A stretch of DNA of 39,384 bases. Source: Caldimonas tepidiphila (GTDB taxonomy: Bacteria; Pseudomonadota; Gammaproteobacteria; Burkholderiales; Burkholderiaceae_C). Position numbers and translations under genes: made by a program. The stretch covers positions 1-39,384 of the forward strand of contig NZ_QXMG01000051.1 in NCBI RefSeq assembly GCF_003569765.1, in the 5' to 3' direction. How positions within the stretch are numbered: position 1 is the first letter of the stretch; each line of letters begins with the position of its first letter. The notes under the pieces were generated by a model. It made no database searches. It was not told the origin of the DNA and saw only the letters and a list, made by a program, of their open reading frames with translations. Shown one piece after another: positions 1 to 6,862 of the stretch.

Positions 1-503
1 TCGAAGGGCACCGCGCAGGCCAGCGGCCCGAAGGGCTCCTCCTGCATGGCCGGCGCGTCGGACGGGACGTCGGCCAGCAGCGTCGGCGCGACGAAGCAGC
101 CGCCGTCGTCCGCGTCGAAGCCGGTGAGCTGCCGCGCACCCGCCGCCACCGTTCGGGACACCAGCGACTGCACCGCCTCCTGCCGGCGCCCGCTGGCGAC
201 CGGCCCCATCTGCGTGCCGGGCTGCAGGCCGGCGCCGAGCTTTAGCCCTGTCGCGGCCGCCGTGAAGGTGTCCAGGAAGGCGCCGTAGAGCCGGCGCTGC
301 ACGTAGAAGCGCGTCGGCGCGAGGCAGGCCTGCCCCGCGTTGCGGAACTTCTGCGCAACGAGCATCGGCACCGCGCGGTCCAGGTCCGCATCAGCGCAGA
401 TCAGCACCGGTGCATGGCCGCCCAGCTCCAGCGTGATGCGCTTGAGGTGCCGGCCCGACTGCTCGGCGAGCAGCCGCCCCACCGGCACCGCGCTTGATCC
501 TGT
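1..503 (-). pseudogene. NAD(P)-dependent aldehyde dehydrogenase, N-terminally truncated remnant
   Basis: Reading the minus strand from about 503 to the left edge gives an uninterrupted aldehyde dehydrogenase segment. It begins at the conserved TGSSAVPVGR stretch (the usual FTGS..VG cofactor-loop motif), then the general-base LELGG motif, then NAGQACLAPTRF with the catalytic Cys, then the MGPV and QEEPFGP motifs. The N-terminal half of the roughly 480-residue family is absent: just before TGSS the homology stops and the frame meets a TGA (510-512). The 3' end lies outside the window. I call it a gene remnant cut at a recombination scar; a role in oxidising semialdehydes is only a family-level statement. 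Confidence 0.8.
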
Positions 504-515
504 CCAACATCAAGC
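492..515. repeat. 7-bp inverted repeat at the aldehyde dehydrogenase break point
   Basis: GCTTGAT (492-498) and ATCAAGC (509-515) are perfect inverted arms with a 10-base spacer, exactly where aldehyde dehydrogenase homology ends. They could be a hairpin, a recombination site or the trace of a mobile-element end. There is no matching copy at the right edge of the window. Confidence 0.4.
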
Positions 516-652
516 TAGCCCTTGTGGTGCAAGGCGTAGATTTGCATGCCGCTGGAAAGGCAGGTTTCGGCCAACAGCGGACCGTTGCGTTGCTTGGGAC
601 ACAAAACAAATGCTGGGTTCTTGACTACGCAGGGTCCATCTACGGGGGTCAT
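515..652 (-). CDS. possible small ORF downstream of the SulP gene (45 aa, doubtful)
   Basis: An ATG at 652-650 overlaps the SulP stop in a TGATG arrangement and opens 45 codons ending at TAG (515-517). The product contains two cysteines (DGPCVV, VLCPKQ) and no domain I recognise. There is no clear Shine-Dalgarno, and the stretch has lower GC than its neighbours. It sits between SulP and the aldehyde dehydrogenase break, so it may be a fragment brought in by the rearrangement instead of a gene. Apart from this ORF I see nothing in the interval. Confidence 0.2.
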   Translation of the reverse strand: MTPVDGPCVVKNPAFVLCPKQRNGPLLAETCLSSGMQIYALHHKG

Positions 653-2457
653 CAAATTACCGCGGCACTCATGGCAGGAAGCTTGGTACGCTGCTCCACG
701 GGCCTGCTGTCCGACAGCTTTTCCACAGGCTCCGACACACATTCCTGGAACAGCCGCCTCTGGCAGCCTACGCAGACGACCGGATCCAGGCGGCGGTAGA
801 TGCTCCCGATCGCACTGCGCTTGTCGCGGAAGACGTGGTCTGGGCCCAGCTCGTCGAGAAAGCCGTCGCGCTGCCACTGCGCCAGCACGGCCGGGCGCGG
901 GCGGTGGAAGTAGAGGTCACCGCCCAAGGAGCGGTGTGCGCGCAGCTCCTGCCGCCACAGCTGCGAGCCGGCCACGTCGATGAAGTTCATGCTCTTGGCC
1001 ATCACCAGCAGGTGGCGCTGCGGGGCTGGTTGCTCGCGCAACGCCTGCAGCCGGTCGGAGACATGCGCGGTGGCGCCGAAATAGACCGAGCCCTCCATGC
1101 GCAGCAGCTTCAGTTGCGGGCACTCGGGCAGTGCGCCGGGCGTGTCCTCCACCACGACAAAGGGCCGGTCGGGCTCGCGGTTGTCGAAACCCATGCTGCG
1201 CATGGCCGGGCGCGAACTGCGGTGCAGGTATAAGCCCAGCGACAGCGCGCTGCCGATGAGCACGGCAATCTCCAGCCGCACGGTGAGCGTGGCGAGGAAG
1301 GTGATCGCAGCCACGGCCAGTTCCTGCCGGCTGGCGCGTGCAAGCTGGCGCCAGCGCGGGAGGTTGAGTAGCGTCCAGCCCACCAGTACCAGCAGCCCGG
1401 CGATGGCGGCCATCGGGATGCGCGCCAGCAGCGGCGCGGACAGCGCCACCAACGGCACCAGCAGCAGCGCGGAGAAGACGGCGGCCAGCGGCGTGCGCGC
1501 GCCGGCTTCCAGATTGGGCATCGAGCGGTTGAGCGAGCCGCAGGAAACGTAGCTGGAGAAGAAGCCGCCGGCCAGGTTGGCCAGACCCTGGCCGAGGAAC
1601 TCGCGGTTGGCGTCGATGCGCTGGCCGGCGCGCTCGCCCACGGCCTTGGCAATCGCGATGGACTGCGCCAGCGCCACCACGGTGAGCGCCGCGGCGATGC
1701 CCAGCAGCTGCGGCAGCTGCTCCAGCGCCACGCTGGGCACGTGGAACGGCGGCAGCGGCGAGGGCAGGGGACCGAGCAGCCGCACATGCCAGGCCGGCGG
1801 CGCCCAGGCCGACAGCGCCCAGGCTACCAGCGTGCCCAGCGCCAGCGCCGCGAGCATGAAGGGCGAGCGCGGGCGCCAGCGCCGCAGCGCGGCCGCGCAG
1901 GCCAGCGTTGCGAGCGCAACCAGCAGCGCGCCCGGGTGCGGCGCGTGCGTGAGTGCAGCGGCCATGACGGCGGCTGCCCCCTGGCCGGCGGGGATGTCCA
2001 GCGCCAGCGCTTCCTTGAGCGCGTGCACGGCGATCAGCATCGCCGCCCCGCCCGTGAAGCCCAGCAGCGCGGTGGGCGAAATGAAATTGGCAATCGAACC
2101 CAGGCGCAGCGCGCCGGTGGCGAACTGCAGCAGCCCCACTAGCACCGTCACCGCGAGTGCCAGCTCGATGTAGGCGGGGCTGCCCACGACCGCCAGCGGC
2201 GCGAGCATGGCAAACAGCGCCAGCGAGTTGGCGTTGGTCGGTCCGGACACCACGTGGCGGCTGGAGCCGCAGAGCGCCGCCACGATGCAGGGCACCACGG
2301 CCGCGTACAGCCCGTACTGGGGCGGCATGCCGGCCAGCGTGGCGAAGGCGATGCCCTGCGGCAGCACCAGCACGGCGCCCAGCAGGCCGGCCAGCAGGTC
2401 CGCACGCAGGCTCTGGCCGCTGAAATGCCTTCCGGCAGGCAGGGGTAACGGGGACAT
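652..2457 (-). CDS. SulP family anion (sulfate) permease with STAS domain
   Basis: An inner-membrane permease of the SulP/SLC26 family, expected to import sulfate or another oxyanion. The N-terminal half carries the family signature (GxxxxPQGIAFATLAGMPPQYGLYAA) followed by roughly a dozen hydrophobic segments to about residue 400. The C-terminal third is a cytoplasmic STAS domain containing FIDVAGSQLW. After it comes a Cys-rich tail (VCVGCQRRLFQEC) of a kind seen in some proteobacterial SulP proteins. I chose ATG at 2457 (601 aa) because the following residues match the usual SulP start. A TTG at 2493 overlapping the upstream stop (TTGA) would add 12 residues. It is the last gene of a sulfatase-Bug-SulP unit, which fits uptake of sulfate released by the sulfatase. 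Confidence 0.9.
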   Translation of the reverse strand: MSPLPLPAGRHFSGQSLRADLLAGLLGAVLVLPQGIAFATLAGMPPQYGLYAAVVPCIVAALCGSSRHVVSGPTNANSLALFAMLAPLAVVGSPAYIELALAVTVLVGLLQFATGALRLGSIANFISPTALLGFTGGAAMLIAVHALKEALALDIPAGQGAAAVMAAALTHAPHPGALLVALATLACAAALRRWRPRSPFMLAALALGTLVAWALSAWAPPAWHVRLLGPLPSPLPPFHVPSVALEQLPQLLGIAAALTVVALAQSIAIAKAVGERAGQRIDANREFLGQGLANLAGGFFSSYVSCGSLNRSMPNLEAGARTPLAAVFSALLLVPLVALSAPLLARIPMAAIAGLLVLVGWTLLNLPRWRQLARASRQELAVAAITFLATLTVRLEIAVLIGSALSLGLYLHRSSRPAMRSMGFDNREPDRPFVVVEDTPGALPECPQLKLLRMEGSVYFGATAHVSDRLQALREQPAPQRHLLVMAKSMNFIDVAGSQLWRQELRAHRSLGGDLYFHRPRPAVLAQWQRDGFLDELGPDHVFRDKRSAIGSIYRRLDPVVCVGCQRRLFQECVSEPVEKLSDSRPVEQRTKLPAMSAAVI

Positions 2458-2489
2458 CGCGCGCGGTCGTTTGTGTCTGGGGCAGGGGG

Positions 2490-3449
2490 TCAATCGTCCG
2501 GCGTGAACCCGCTTGCCTGGACCAGCGGGGTCCAGAACGCCTGTTCACGCTGCTGCAGTGCGGCGAGTTGGGCTGGGGTGCTGGCGGCGGCCTCCAGGCT
2601 CAGGCGAGCCAGCCGCTCACGCAGCGTTGGCGTGGCCAGTACGGCCGCCAGCGCCTGCTGGAGTTCTTCCGTCTGGGCTTTGGCCATCCCGGCCGGCCCG
2701 TAGAGCGCAAACCAGCCAGCCAGTTCCACGTCGATGCCGTATTCCTTGAACGTCGGTGTACGTGGCGTGGCGCTGCCGCGGCGCGCGCCACTGGTGGCCA
2801 GGATCCGCACCTTGCCGGCCTGCGCCAGCTCCGCAGCGTCGGCGGTGGGCGCGAACGCCAGCGGGATGACACCACCCACCACGTCCACCATCGCCGGTGC
2901 AGCGCCACGGTACGGCACATGCGTCATGGGCACATCCAGCGCGCGCGCCACCGAAACGCCGAGGAAGTGCGGCACCGTGCCTGCACCGGGAGAGCCATAG
3001 CTGGCGCGCGTGCCGGCGCCACCCAGCCAGCGCTTGAGCGCCTGTGCATTGGGGAGTTGCATTGATGGATGCGCGATCAACGCATAGTCGTAGCCCACCG
3101 CCTGCCCGATGGGAGTGAAGTCGCGCGCCGGGTCGTAACGCAACTTGCGATACAGGGCCGGGAACAGCGCCATCGGCCCGTGCGGCACCAACATCAGCGT
3201 CTGGCCGTCGGGCGCGGCGCGGGCTACCTGCTCGGGCGCGAGCCGGCCACCGGCCCCGGCACGGTTGTCCACGATGAAGGTGCGGCTGAGCTGACGCTGC
3301 AGCCCCTCGGCCACCAGCCTGGCCGTGGTGTCCACAGAGCCGCCGGGGGCGAAGCCGACAACGATCTTCGTGGCGCCGGCTTGTGCGTACGCCACCAACG
3401 GGGCCAGCAGTGTGGCCAGTGCGCCGAGTTGGAACTGTCTGCGATTCAT
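2490..3449 (-). CDS. Bug/TctC family periplasmic substrate-binding protein (copy 1)
   Basis: A 319-residue extracytoplasmic solute-binding protein of the Bug (tripartite tricarboxylate transporter, TctC) family. Residues 1-22 form a signal peptide (NRR, hydrophobic core, AYAQA cleavage region). Then come the family hallmarks: IVVGFAPGGSVDTTARLVAE, DNRAGAGGR, and YDPARDFTPIG near residue 100. It lies 23 bases downstream of the sulfatase and just ahead of SulP, so it probably binds the sulfated or desulfated organic acid handled by that unit. No TctA/TctB membrane partners are in the window, so it must use a transporter encoded elsewhere or act as a sensor. Ligand unknown. Confidence 0.92.
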   Translation of the reverse strand: MNRRQFQLGALATLLAPLVAYAQAGATKIVVGFAPGGSVDTTARLVAEGLQRQLSRTFIVDNRAGAGGRLAPEQVARAAPDGQTLMLVPHGPMALFPALYRKLRYDPARDFTPIGQAVGYDYALIAHPSMQLPNAQALKRWLGGAGTRASYGSPGAGTVPHFLGVSVARALDVPMTHVPYRGAAPAMVDVVGGVIPLAFAPTADAAELAQAGKVRILATSGARRGSATPRTPTFKEYGIDVELAGWFALYGPAGMAKAQTEELQQALAAVLATPTLRERLARLSLEAAASTPAQLAALQQREQAFWTPLVQASGFTPDD

Positions 3450-3472
3450 GTGGGGAATCCTTGGTATCAGAG

Positions 3473-4777
3473 TCAGTGCGAGGGGCGGGGAATGTCGGCG
3501 TCGCTGAACACCAGCGTGGCGCGTGCATCAGGCGGGATCGCGGGCAGGCGGGCGTTCCATTCGGCCCAGGTCTCGCGCATGCTGGCGAGCCGCTGGGCCT
3601 GGCATTGCGCCAAATTGGCGCGCTCGCGCTCGTCGGCGGCCAAGTCGAAGAGGTACTCGTGGCCGTCCATAGCCAGGTACTTCCAGCGGCCGTCGCGCAG
3701 CGCCGCCTGCTGCCGGTGCAGCATGCGCCAGTAGAGCCGGCGTTGCGGCTCCCAGGCCGGGTCGGCGAACAGCGGCAGCAGGCTCATGCCGTCGAGTGGG
3801 TACTCTGGATGCGGAGCTACGCCGGCCGCCGCCAGCATCGTCGCGCACCAGTCCATGGTGATCGCGGGCGTGGCAGTTGTGCTGCCGGCACGGATGCACG
3901 CCGGCCAGCGCGCGATCAGCGGTACACGGATGCCTCCCTCCAGCAGGTCCATCTTCTGCCCCACGAAGGGCCAGTTGTCCGAAAAGCGCTCGCCGCCGTT
4001 GTCGCTGGTAAAGACGACCAGCGTGTCGTCGGCCAGCCCCTTGGACTCCAGCGCCGCCAGTACGCGGCCGATGCCCTCGTCCATCTGTTGAATCATGCGG
4101 TGGTACGTCGCCAGCGAACCTCCATCCAGGTGGCTGATGCGACCGCCGATGCGCTCGGACTCGGCCCGATCCTCGCGCGTTTCCCAGGGCCAGTGCGGCG
4201 CGGTGTAGTGCAGGCTCAGCAGGAAGGGTGCATCCTCAACCGACTCGATGAAGCGCACGGCGCGGTCGCTGAGCGCGTCGGTGAGGTAGCCGTGGTCACC
4301 GGCGGGGATTTCGCCGTCCCACAGGTCTGGCGTGCCGGCGCTGCTGGTGTAGCTGAAGTAGTCCACGCCGCCCGACAGTGGGCCGAAGAACTCCTGGTAG
4401 CCGCTCTTGAGCGGTCCGAAGTGCGGTGGGTAGCCCAGGTGCCACTTGCCCACCAGCGCGGTGCGGTAGCCGGCGTCGCGCAGCAGCGAGGGCAGTGTGG
4501 GGTGTTCGGGTGGCAGGCCGACCACCTTGTCGCCGCGAAAGCGCCCGGTCATGGGCTCCTCGGCCGCCCCGCGCAGCCGGTACTGCCAGCGCCCTGTGAT
4601 GAGGGCGAAGCGTGTGGGCGAGCACACCGGCGAGTTGGCGTAGCCGTGCGTGAACAGCATCCCGTCGGCCGCCATGCGATCCAGATTCGGGGACACCTGA
4701 GCACGCGCACCGGTACAGCCCAGGTCGGCGTAGCCAAGATCGTCGGCCAGGATGAAGAGGAAGTTGGGGCGTCTCAA
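3473..4777 (-). CDS. Type I sulfatase (arylsulfatase family)
   Basis: Hydrolyses sulfate esters using a formylglycine made from the cysteine of the C-S-P-T-R motif, which is present (Cys 52, Arg 56 from the chosen start). Metal-site residues are visible in FILADDLGYADLG near the N-terminus and in VVFTSDNGGE near residue 290; GKWHLG lies near residue 110. The length of 434 aa is usual. The start is probably TTG at 4777, with AGGAGA placed 7 bases upstream; a GTG at 4795 lacks a ribosome-binding site and would add 6 residues. There is no signal peptide, so the enzyme should be cytoplasmic and depend on uptake of the sulfate ester. It is first in the sulfatase-Bug-SulP unit and divergent from a LysR gene that probably controls it. 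Confidence 0.93.
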   Translation of the reverse strand: MRRPNFLFILADDLGYADLGCTGARAQVSPNLDRMAADGMLFTHGYANSPVCSPTRFALITGRWQYRLRGAAEEPMTGRFRGDKVVGLPPEHPTLPSLLRDAGYRTALVGKWHLGYPPHFGPLKSGYQEFFGPLSGGVDYFSYTSSAGTPDLWDGEIPAGDHGYLTDALSDRAVRFIESVEDAPFLLSLHYTAPHWPWETREDRAESERIGGRISHLDGGSLATYHRMIQQMDEGIGRVLAALESKGLADDTLVVFTSDNGGERFSDNWPFVGQKMDLLEGGIRVPLIARWPACIRAGSTTATPAITMDWCATMLAAAGVAPHPEYPLDGMSLLPLFADPAWEPQRRLYWRMLHRQQAALRDGRWKYLAMDGHEYLFDLAADERERANLAQCQAQRLASMRETWAEWNARLPAIPPDARATLVFSDADIPRPSH

Positions 4778-4876
4778 GGGGCTGTCTCCTGTCACGGTGC
4801 GGTGCCGTTGGTCTTGTGCTGGCTCAAATGGTCAGCCGGTTCGCCGCTGGGAACAATCCGGTTCAGAGTTTTTGTT

Positions 4877-4891
4877 ATAAGCGTGACTTAT
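4877..4891. promoter_or_regulatory. LysR-type box (T-N11-A) overlapping the LysR start codon
   Basis: ATAAG-CGTGA-CTTAT is a perfect 5-bp dyad with a T-N11-A core, the pattern of LysR-family binding sites. It lies in the sulfatase/LysR divergent gap and its last two bases are the first two of the LysR start codon. That position suits autorepression. Confidence 0.5.
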
Positions 4892-5786
4892 GTATCTGAG
4901 GCACCTGTGGTACCTGCGGCTCGTGGTCGAGCATGGCAGCCAGACGGCGGCGGCACGGGCCGCCGGCGTGAGCCAGAGCGCTATCGCGCAGGCGATGCAG
5001 GCGCTGGAGCGGCGCATGGAGTGCGTGCTGTTCGAGTCGCACGGGCGCCGCAAGCAGCCCACCGCGGCGGCGATCGAGGCCGCGCGCCGTGCCGACGAAC
5101 TGCAACGCGGGGTGCAGGCGCTGCAGGGCGACAGTGGCAGCGCGCTACAGGCCGCCGGACCGGGACCGGGAGAGTTGCGCCTGCGCGTGGGCATGGCGCC
5201 GGCGGCGGCCCTGCTTTATGCGCCGGCCATCGAGCGGCACTGGCGGGAAGTGGCGCCCCAGGGGCTGCTGCGCATCACCGGCGGGCCGGCGCTGGAGCAA
5301 CTCGTGGCGCTGGAGCGCGATGAACTCGATTTGGCGATCGTGCCGCGTCCGCGCGGCTGGCGCGGCAGCGGCCTGGGCAACCGGTTGCTGCACACAGCGA
5401 CGCCCTTCGTGGTCGCGCGGCGTGGCCATGCGCTGGCCCGGGCACGCTCGCTGGAACAGATCACACAGGCGGGCTGGGCCGTGGCCGGCCGCGTCGGCAC
5501 GGCAGGCCACACCATCGAGGAGGCGTACCGCGTGCGTGGCTGGCCCCCACCGCGCATCCTGGTCCAGTGCACCGACTACGCCGCTCTGCTGAACTTGGTC
5601 GCGCACAGCGAACTGCTGTGCGTGCTCCCGCACGCGGCGCTGCTGCACCAGCCCGAGCAGGCGGGGCTGGTGCAGTTGCCGTTGCGCGAGGGCCTGCCCC
5701 GCTACGAGGTCTGCGCCTTCTGGCGCATGCCGCCGCCGCCGATGCTGCAGGCGCTGCTGCGAACGCTCAAAGCGCTGAGCCGGTAG
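4890..5786 (+). CDS. LysR family transcriptional regulator
   Basis: A 298-residue LysR-type regulator. The N-terminal winged helix-turn-helix spans about residues 1-60 (LRHLWYLRLVVEHGSQTAAARAAGVSQSAIAQAMQALE, given here only as the family pattern), followed by a linker helix and a substrate-binding effector domain from about residue 90. The start is fixed by the usual helix-1 sequence right after Met. No Shine-Dalgarno is visible, so the message may be leaderless or poorly translated. It is divergent from the sulfatase across about 110 bases that hold a T-N11-A dyad, and probably controls the sulfatase-Bug-SulP unit in response to an aromatic or sulfur-related signal. Confidence 0.93.
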   Translation: MYLRHLWYLRLVVEHGSQTAAARAAGVSQSAIAQAMQALERRMECVLFESHGRRKQPTAAAIEAARRADELQRGVQALQGDSGSALQAAGPGPGELRLRVGMAPAAALLYAPAIERHWREVAPQGLLRITGGPALEQLVALERDELDLAIVPRPRGWRGSGLGNRLLHTATPFVVARRGHALARARSLEQITQAGWAVAGRVGTAGHTIEEAYRVRGWPPPRILVQCTDYAALLNLVAHSELLCVLPHAALLHQPEQAGLVQLPLREGLPRYEVCAFWRMPPPPMLQALLRTLKALSR

Positions 5787-5787
5787 G

Positions 5788-5811
5788 GCGCGCCGGCTGC
5801 TGGTGGCGCGC
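5788..5811. terminator. GC hairpin between the convergent LysR and IclR genes
   Basis: GCGCGCC (5788-5794) and GGCGCGC (5805-5811) form a 7-bp stem with a 10-base loop 2 bases after the LysR stop. There is no U-tract, so it is only a candidate terminator or transcript-end structure. The rest of the 128-base gap shows nothing else. Confidence 0.3.
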
Positions 5812-5914
5812 AACAAAGGCTTGCCGGGCAGAGGCTGGGTTGCGCCCGACATCCCACCGGCCGTCTGGAGCGCCGGCGCCATCTCGAACACAACGGATTT
5901 CGGTGCCGCTCACA

Positions 5915-6739
5915 TCAGTTCTCTACCCACGCCCGGCTGCCGCGCCCGATGGTGTCGGCCAGGCGCTGCAGCGCGGGCACGAAGCGCTGCCGCAACTCCC
6001 GGTCGGAGACGGCCGCCTTCGGAAACACCAGGTTGAGCGCGGCCAGCAGCCGCTCTCCCGCATGCACCGGCACCGCCACGGCAGCGAAGTCGGCCTCGCG
6101 GATCCACTCGCCCTCGTTGACCGCGTAACCGCGCGTGCGCGTCTGCCGTAGCAGCCGGCGCACGAAGGCGGCGTCGCGTGCCAGTTCGCCCAGCCGGTCG
6201 TCGCGCCGGCGCAGCAGCTCCAGCAGCGCCTCGCGCTCGGCCTCGTCGGCCCAGGCCAGGTAGGCACGGCCGATCGCGGTCTGCAGCAGCGGCAGCCGCT
6301 CCCCGATCATGGCCCGGTGCTGCGACAGCGCGCTCCAGCGGTGGGTGGACTCGCGCACCACCATGAAGCCCGCCTCCGCCGTGGCTAAGTCGCACGGCCA
6401 TACCAGCTCGCGCACCGCAGCCTGCATCGCGGGTGAGGCGATGCGTGCCACCCAGGCCTCGTCCTCGAAGCCTTCACTCAGTCGCCGCACCTCGAAGGTT
6501 AGGTAGTACTGCCCCTCGCGCTCGCCTTGGCGCACGAAGCCCTGCGCGCGCAGCGTCTCCAACAACCGCTTAGTGGTGGTGCGGTCCAAACCGCAGGCGC
6601 GCGCGAGTTCGCTGGTCGAGCTGATGCCGCCGGGCAGCCGGTTCAGTGCCTTGAGCAGCGTCAGCCCCCGCGCCAAGCCACGCACTTCCTTGTAGGGCGC
6701 CGGCGCGTCCTCTTCAGCAAAAAAGTTCATGGCCTTCAT
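5915..6739 (-). CDS. mhpR: IclR family regulator, MhpR-like activator of the mhp operon
   Basis: A 274-residue IclR-family protein: an N-terminal winged helix-turn-helix at about residues 20-80 (VRGLARGLTLLKAL, then STSELARACGLDRTTTKRLLETL) and the C-terminal GAF-like effector domain (RGYAVNEGEW, AAVAVPVHAGERLLAALNLVF). It is divergent from mhpA across 123 bases. In E. coli the IclR protein MhpR activates mhp genes with 3-(3-hydroxyphenyl)propionate as inducer, and the same geometry and a matching palindrome occur here. Starts at Met 1 (6739) and Met 4 are both possible. It is slightly shorter than E. coli MhpR. I am sure of the family and fairly sure of the target. Confidence 0.88.
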   Translation of the reverse strand: MKAMNFFAEEDAPAPYKEVRGLARGLTLLKALNRLPGGISSTSELARACGLDRTTTKRLLETLRAQGFVRQGEREGQYYLTFEVRRLSEGFEDEAWVARIASPAMQAAVRELVWPCDLATAEAGFMVVRESTHRWSALSQHRAMIGERLPLLQTAIGRAYLAWADEAEREALLELLRRRDDRLGELARDAAFVRRLLRQTRTRGYAVNEGEWIREADFAAVAVPVHAGERLLAALNLVFPKAAVSDRELRQRFVPALQRLADTIGRGSRAWVEN

Positions 6740-6745
6740 TGATCA

Positions 6746-6755
6746 GGGTTAACCC
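6746..6755. promoter_or_regulatory. 10-bp palindrome in the mhpR-mhpA gap
   Basis: GGGTTAACCC is a perfect palindrome 7 bases upstream of the mhpR start codon and 8 bases from the larger MhpR-like operator. It may be a second regulator site acting on mhpR, or chance. Confidence 0.25.
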
Positions 6756-6763
6756 GATGCGCA

Positions 6764-6782
6764 GTGTGCACCAGGTGCACAC
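6764..6782. promoter_or_regulatory. MhpR-type operator palindrome upstream of mhpA
   Basis: GTGTGCACCAGGTGCACAC is a perfect dyad with 9-bp arms around a single A. Its centre is 90 bases upstream of the mhpA start and 34 upstream of the mhpR start. From memory, it matches the reverse complement of the E. coli MhpR operator (GGTGCACCTGGTGCACA) at all but one position. This supports activation of mhpA by the adjacent IclR protein. Core promoter boxes are not clear. Confidence 0.7.
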
Positions 6783-6862
6783 AGTTTACGACTTGATCCA
6801 GCGCAACGACAGTTCGGTCACCGCGGCAGAGCGCCGCCCCAGCCCCTCCCGCAGGAGACCGC

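Noticed and set aside
917-2548. 543-codon minus-strand frame across the SulP gene
   Set aside because: A shadow of SulP in another frame with Ala/Arg/Gly-rich low-complexity content.
3383-5323. 646-codon plus-strand frame over the sulfatase
   Set aside because: Antisense shadow: the sulfatase frame carries the full catalytic motif set; this frame has none.
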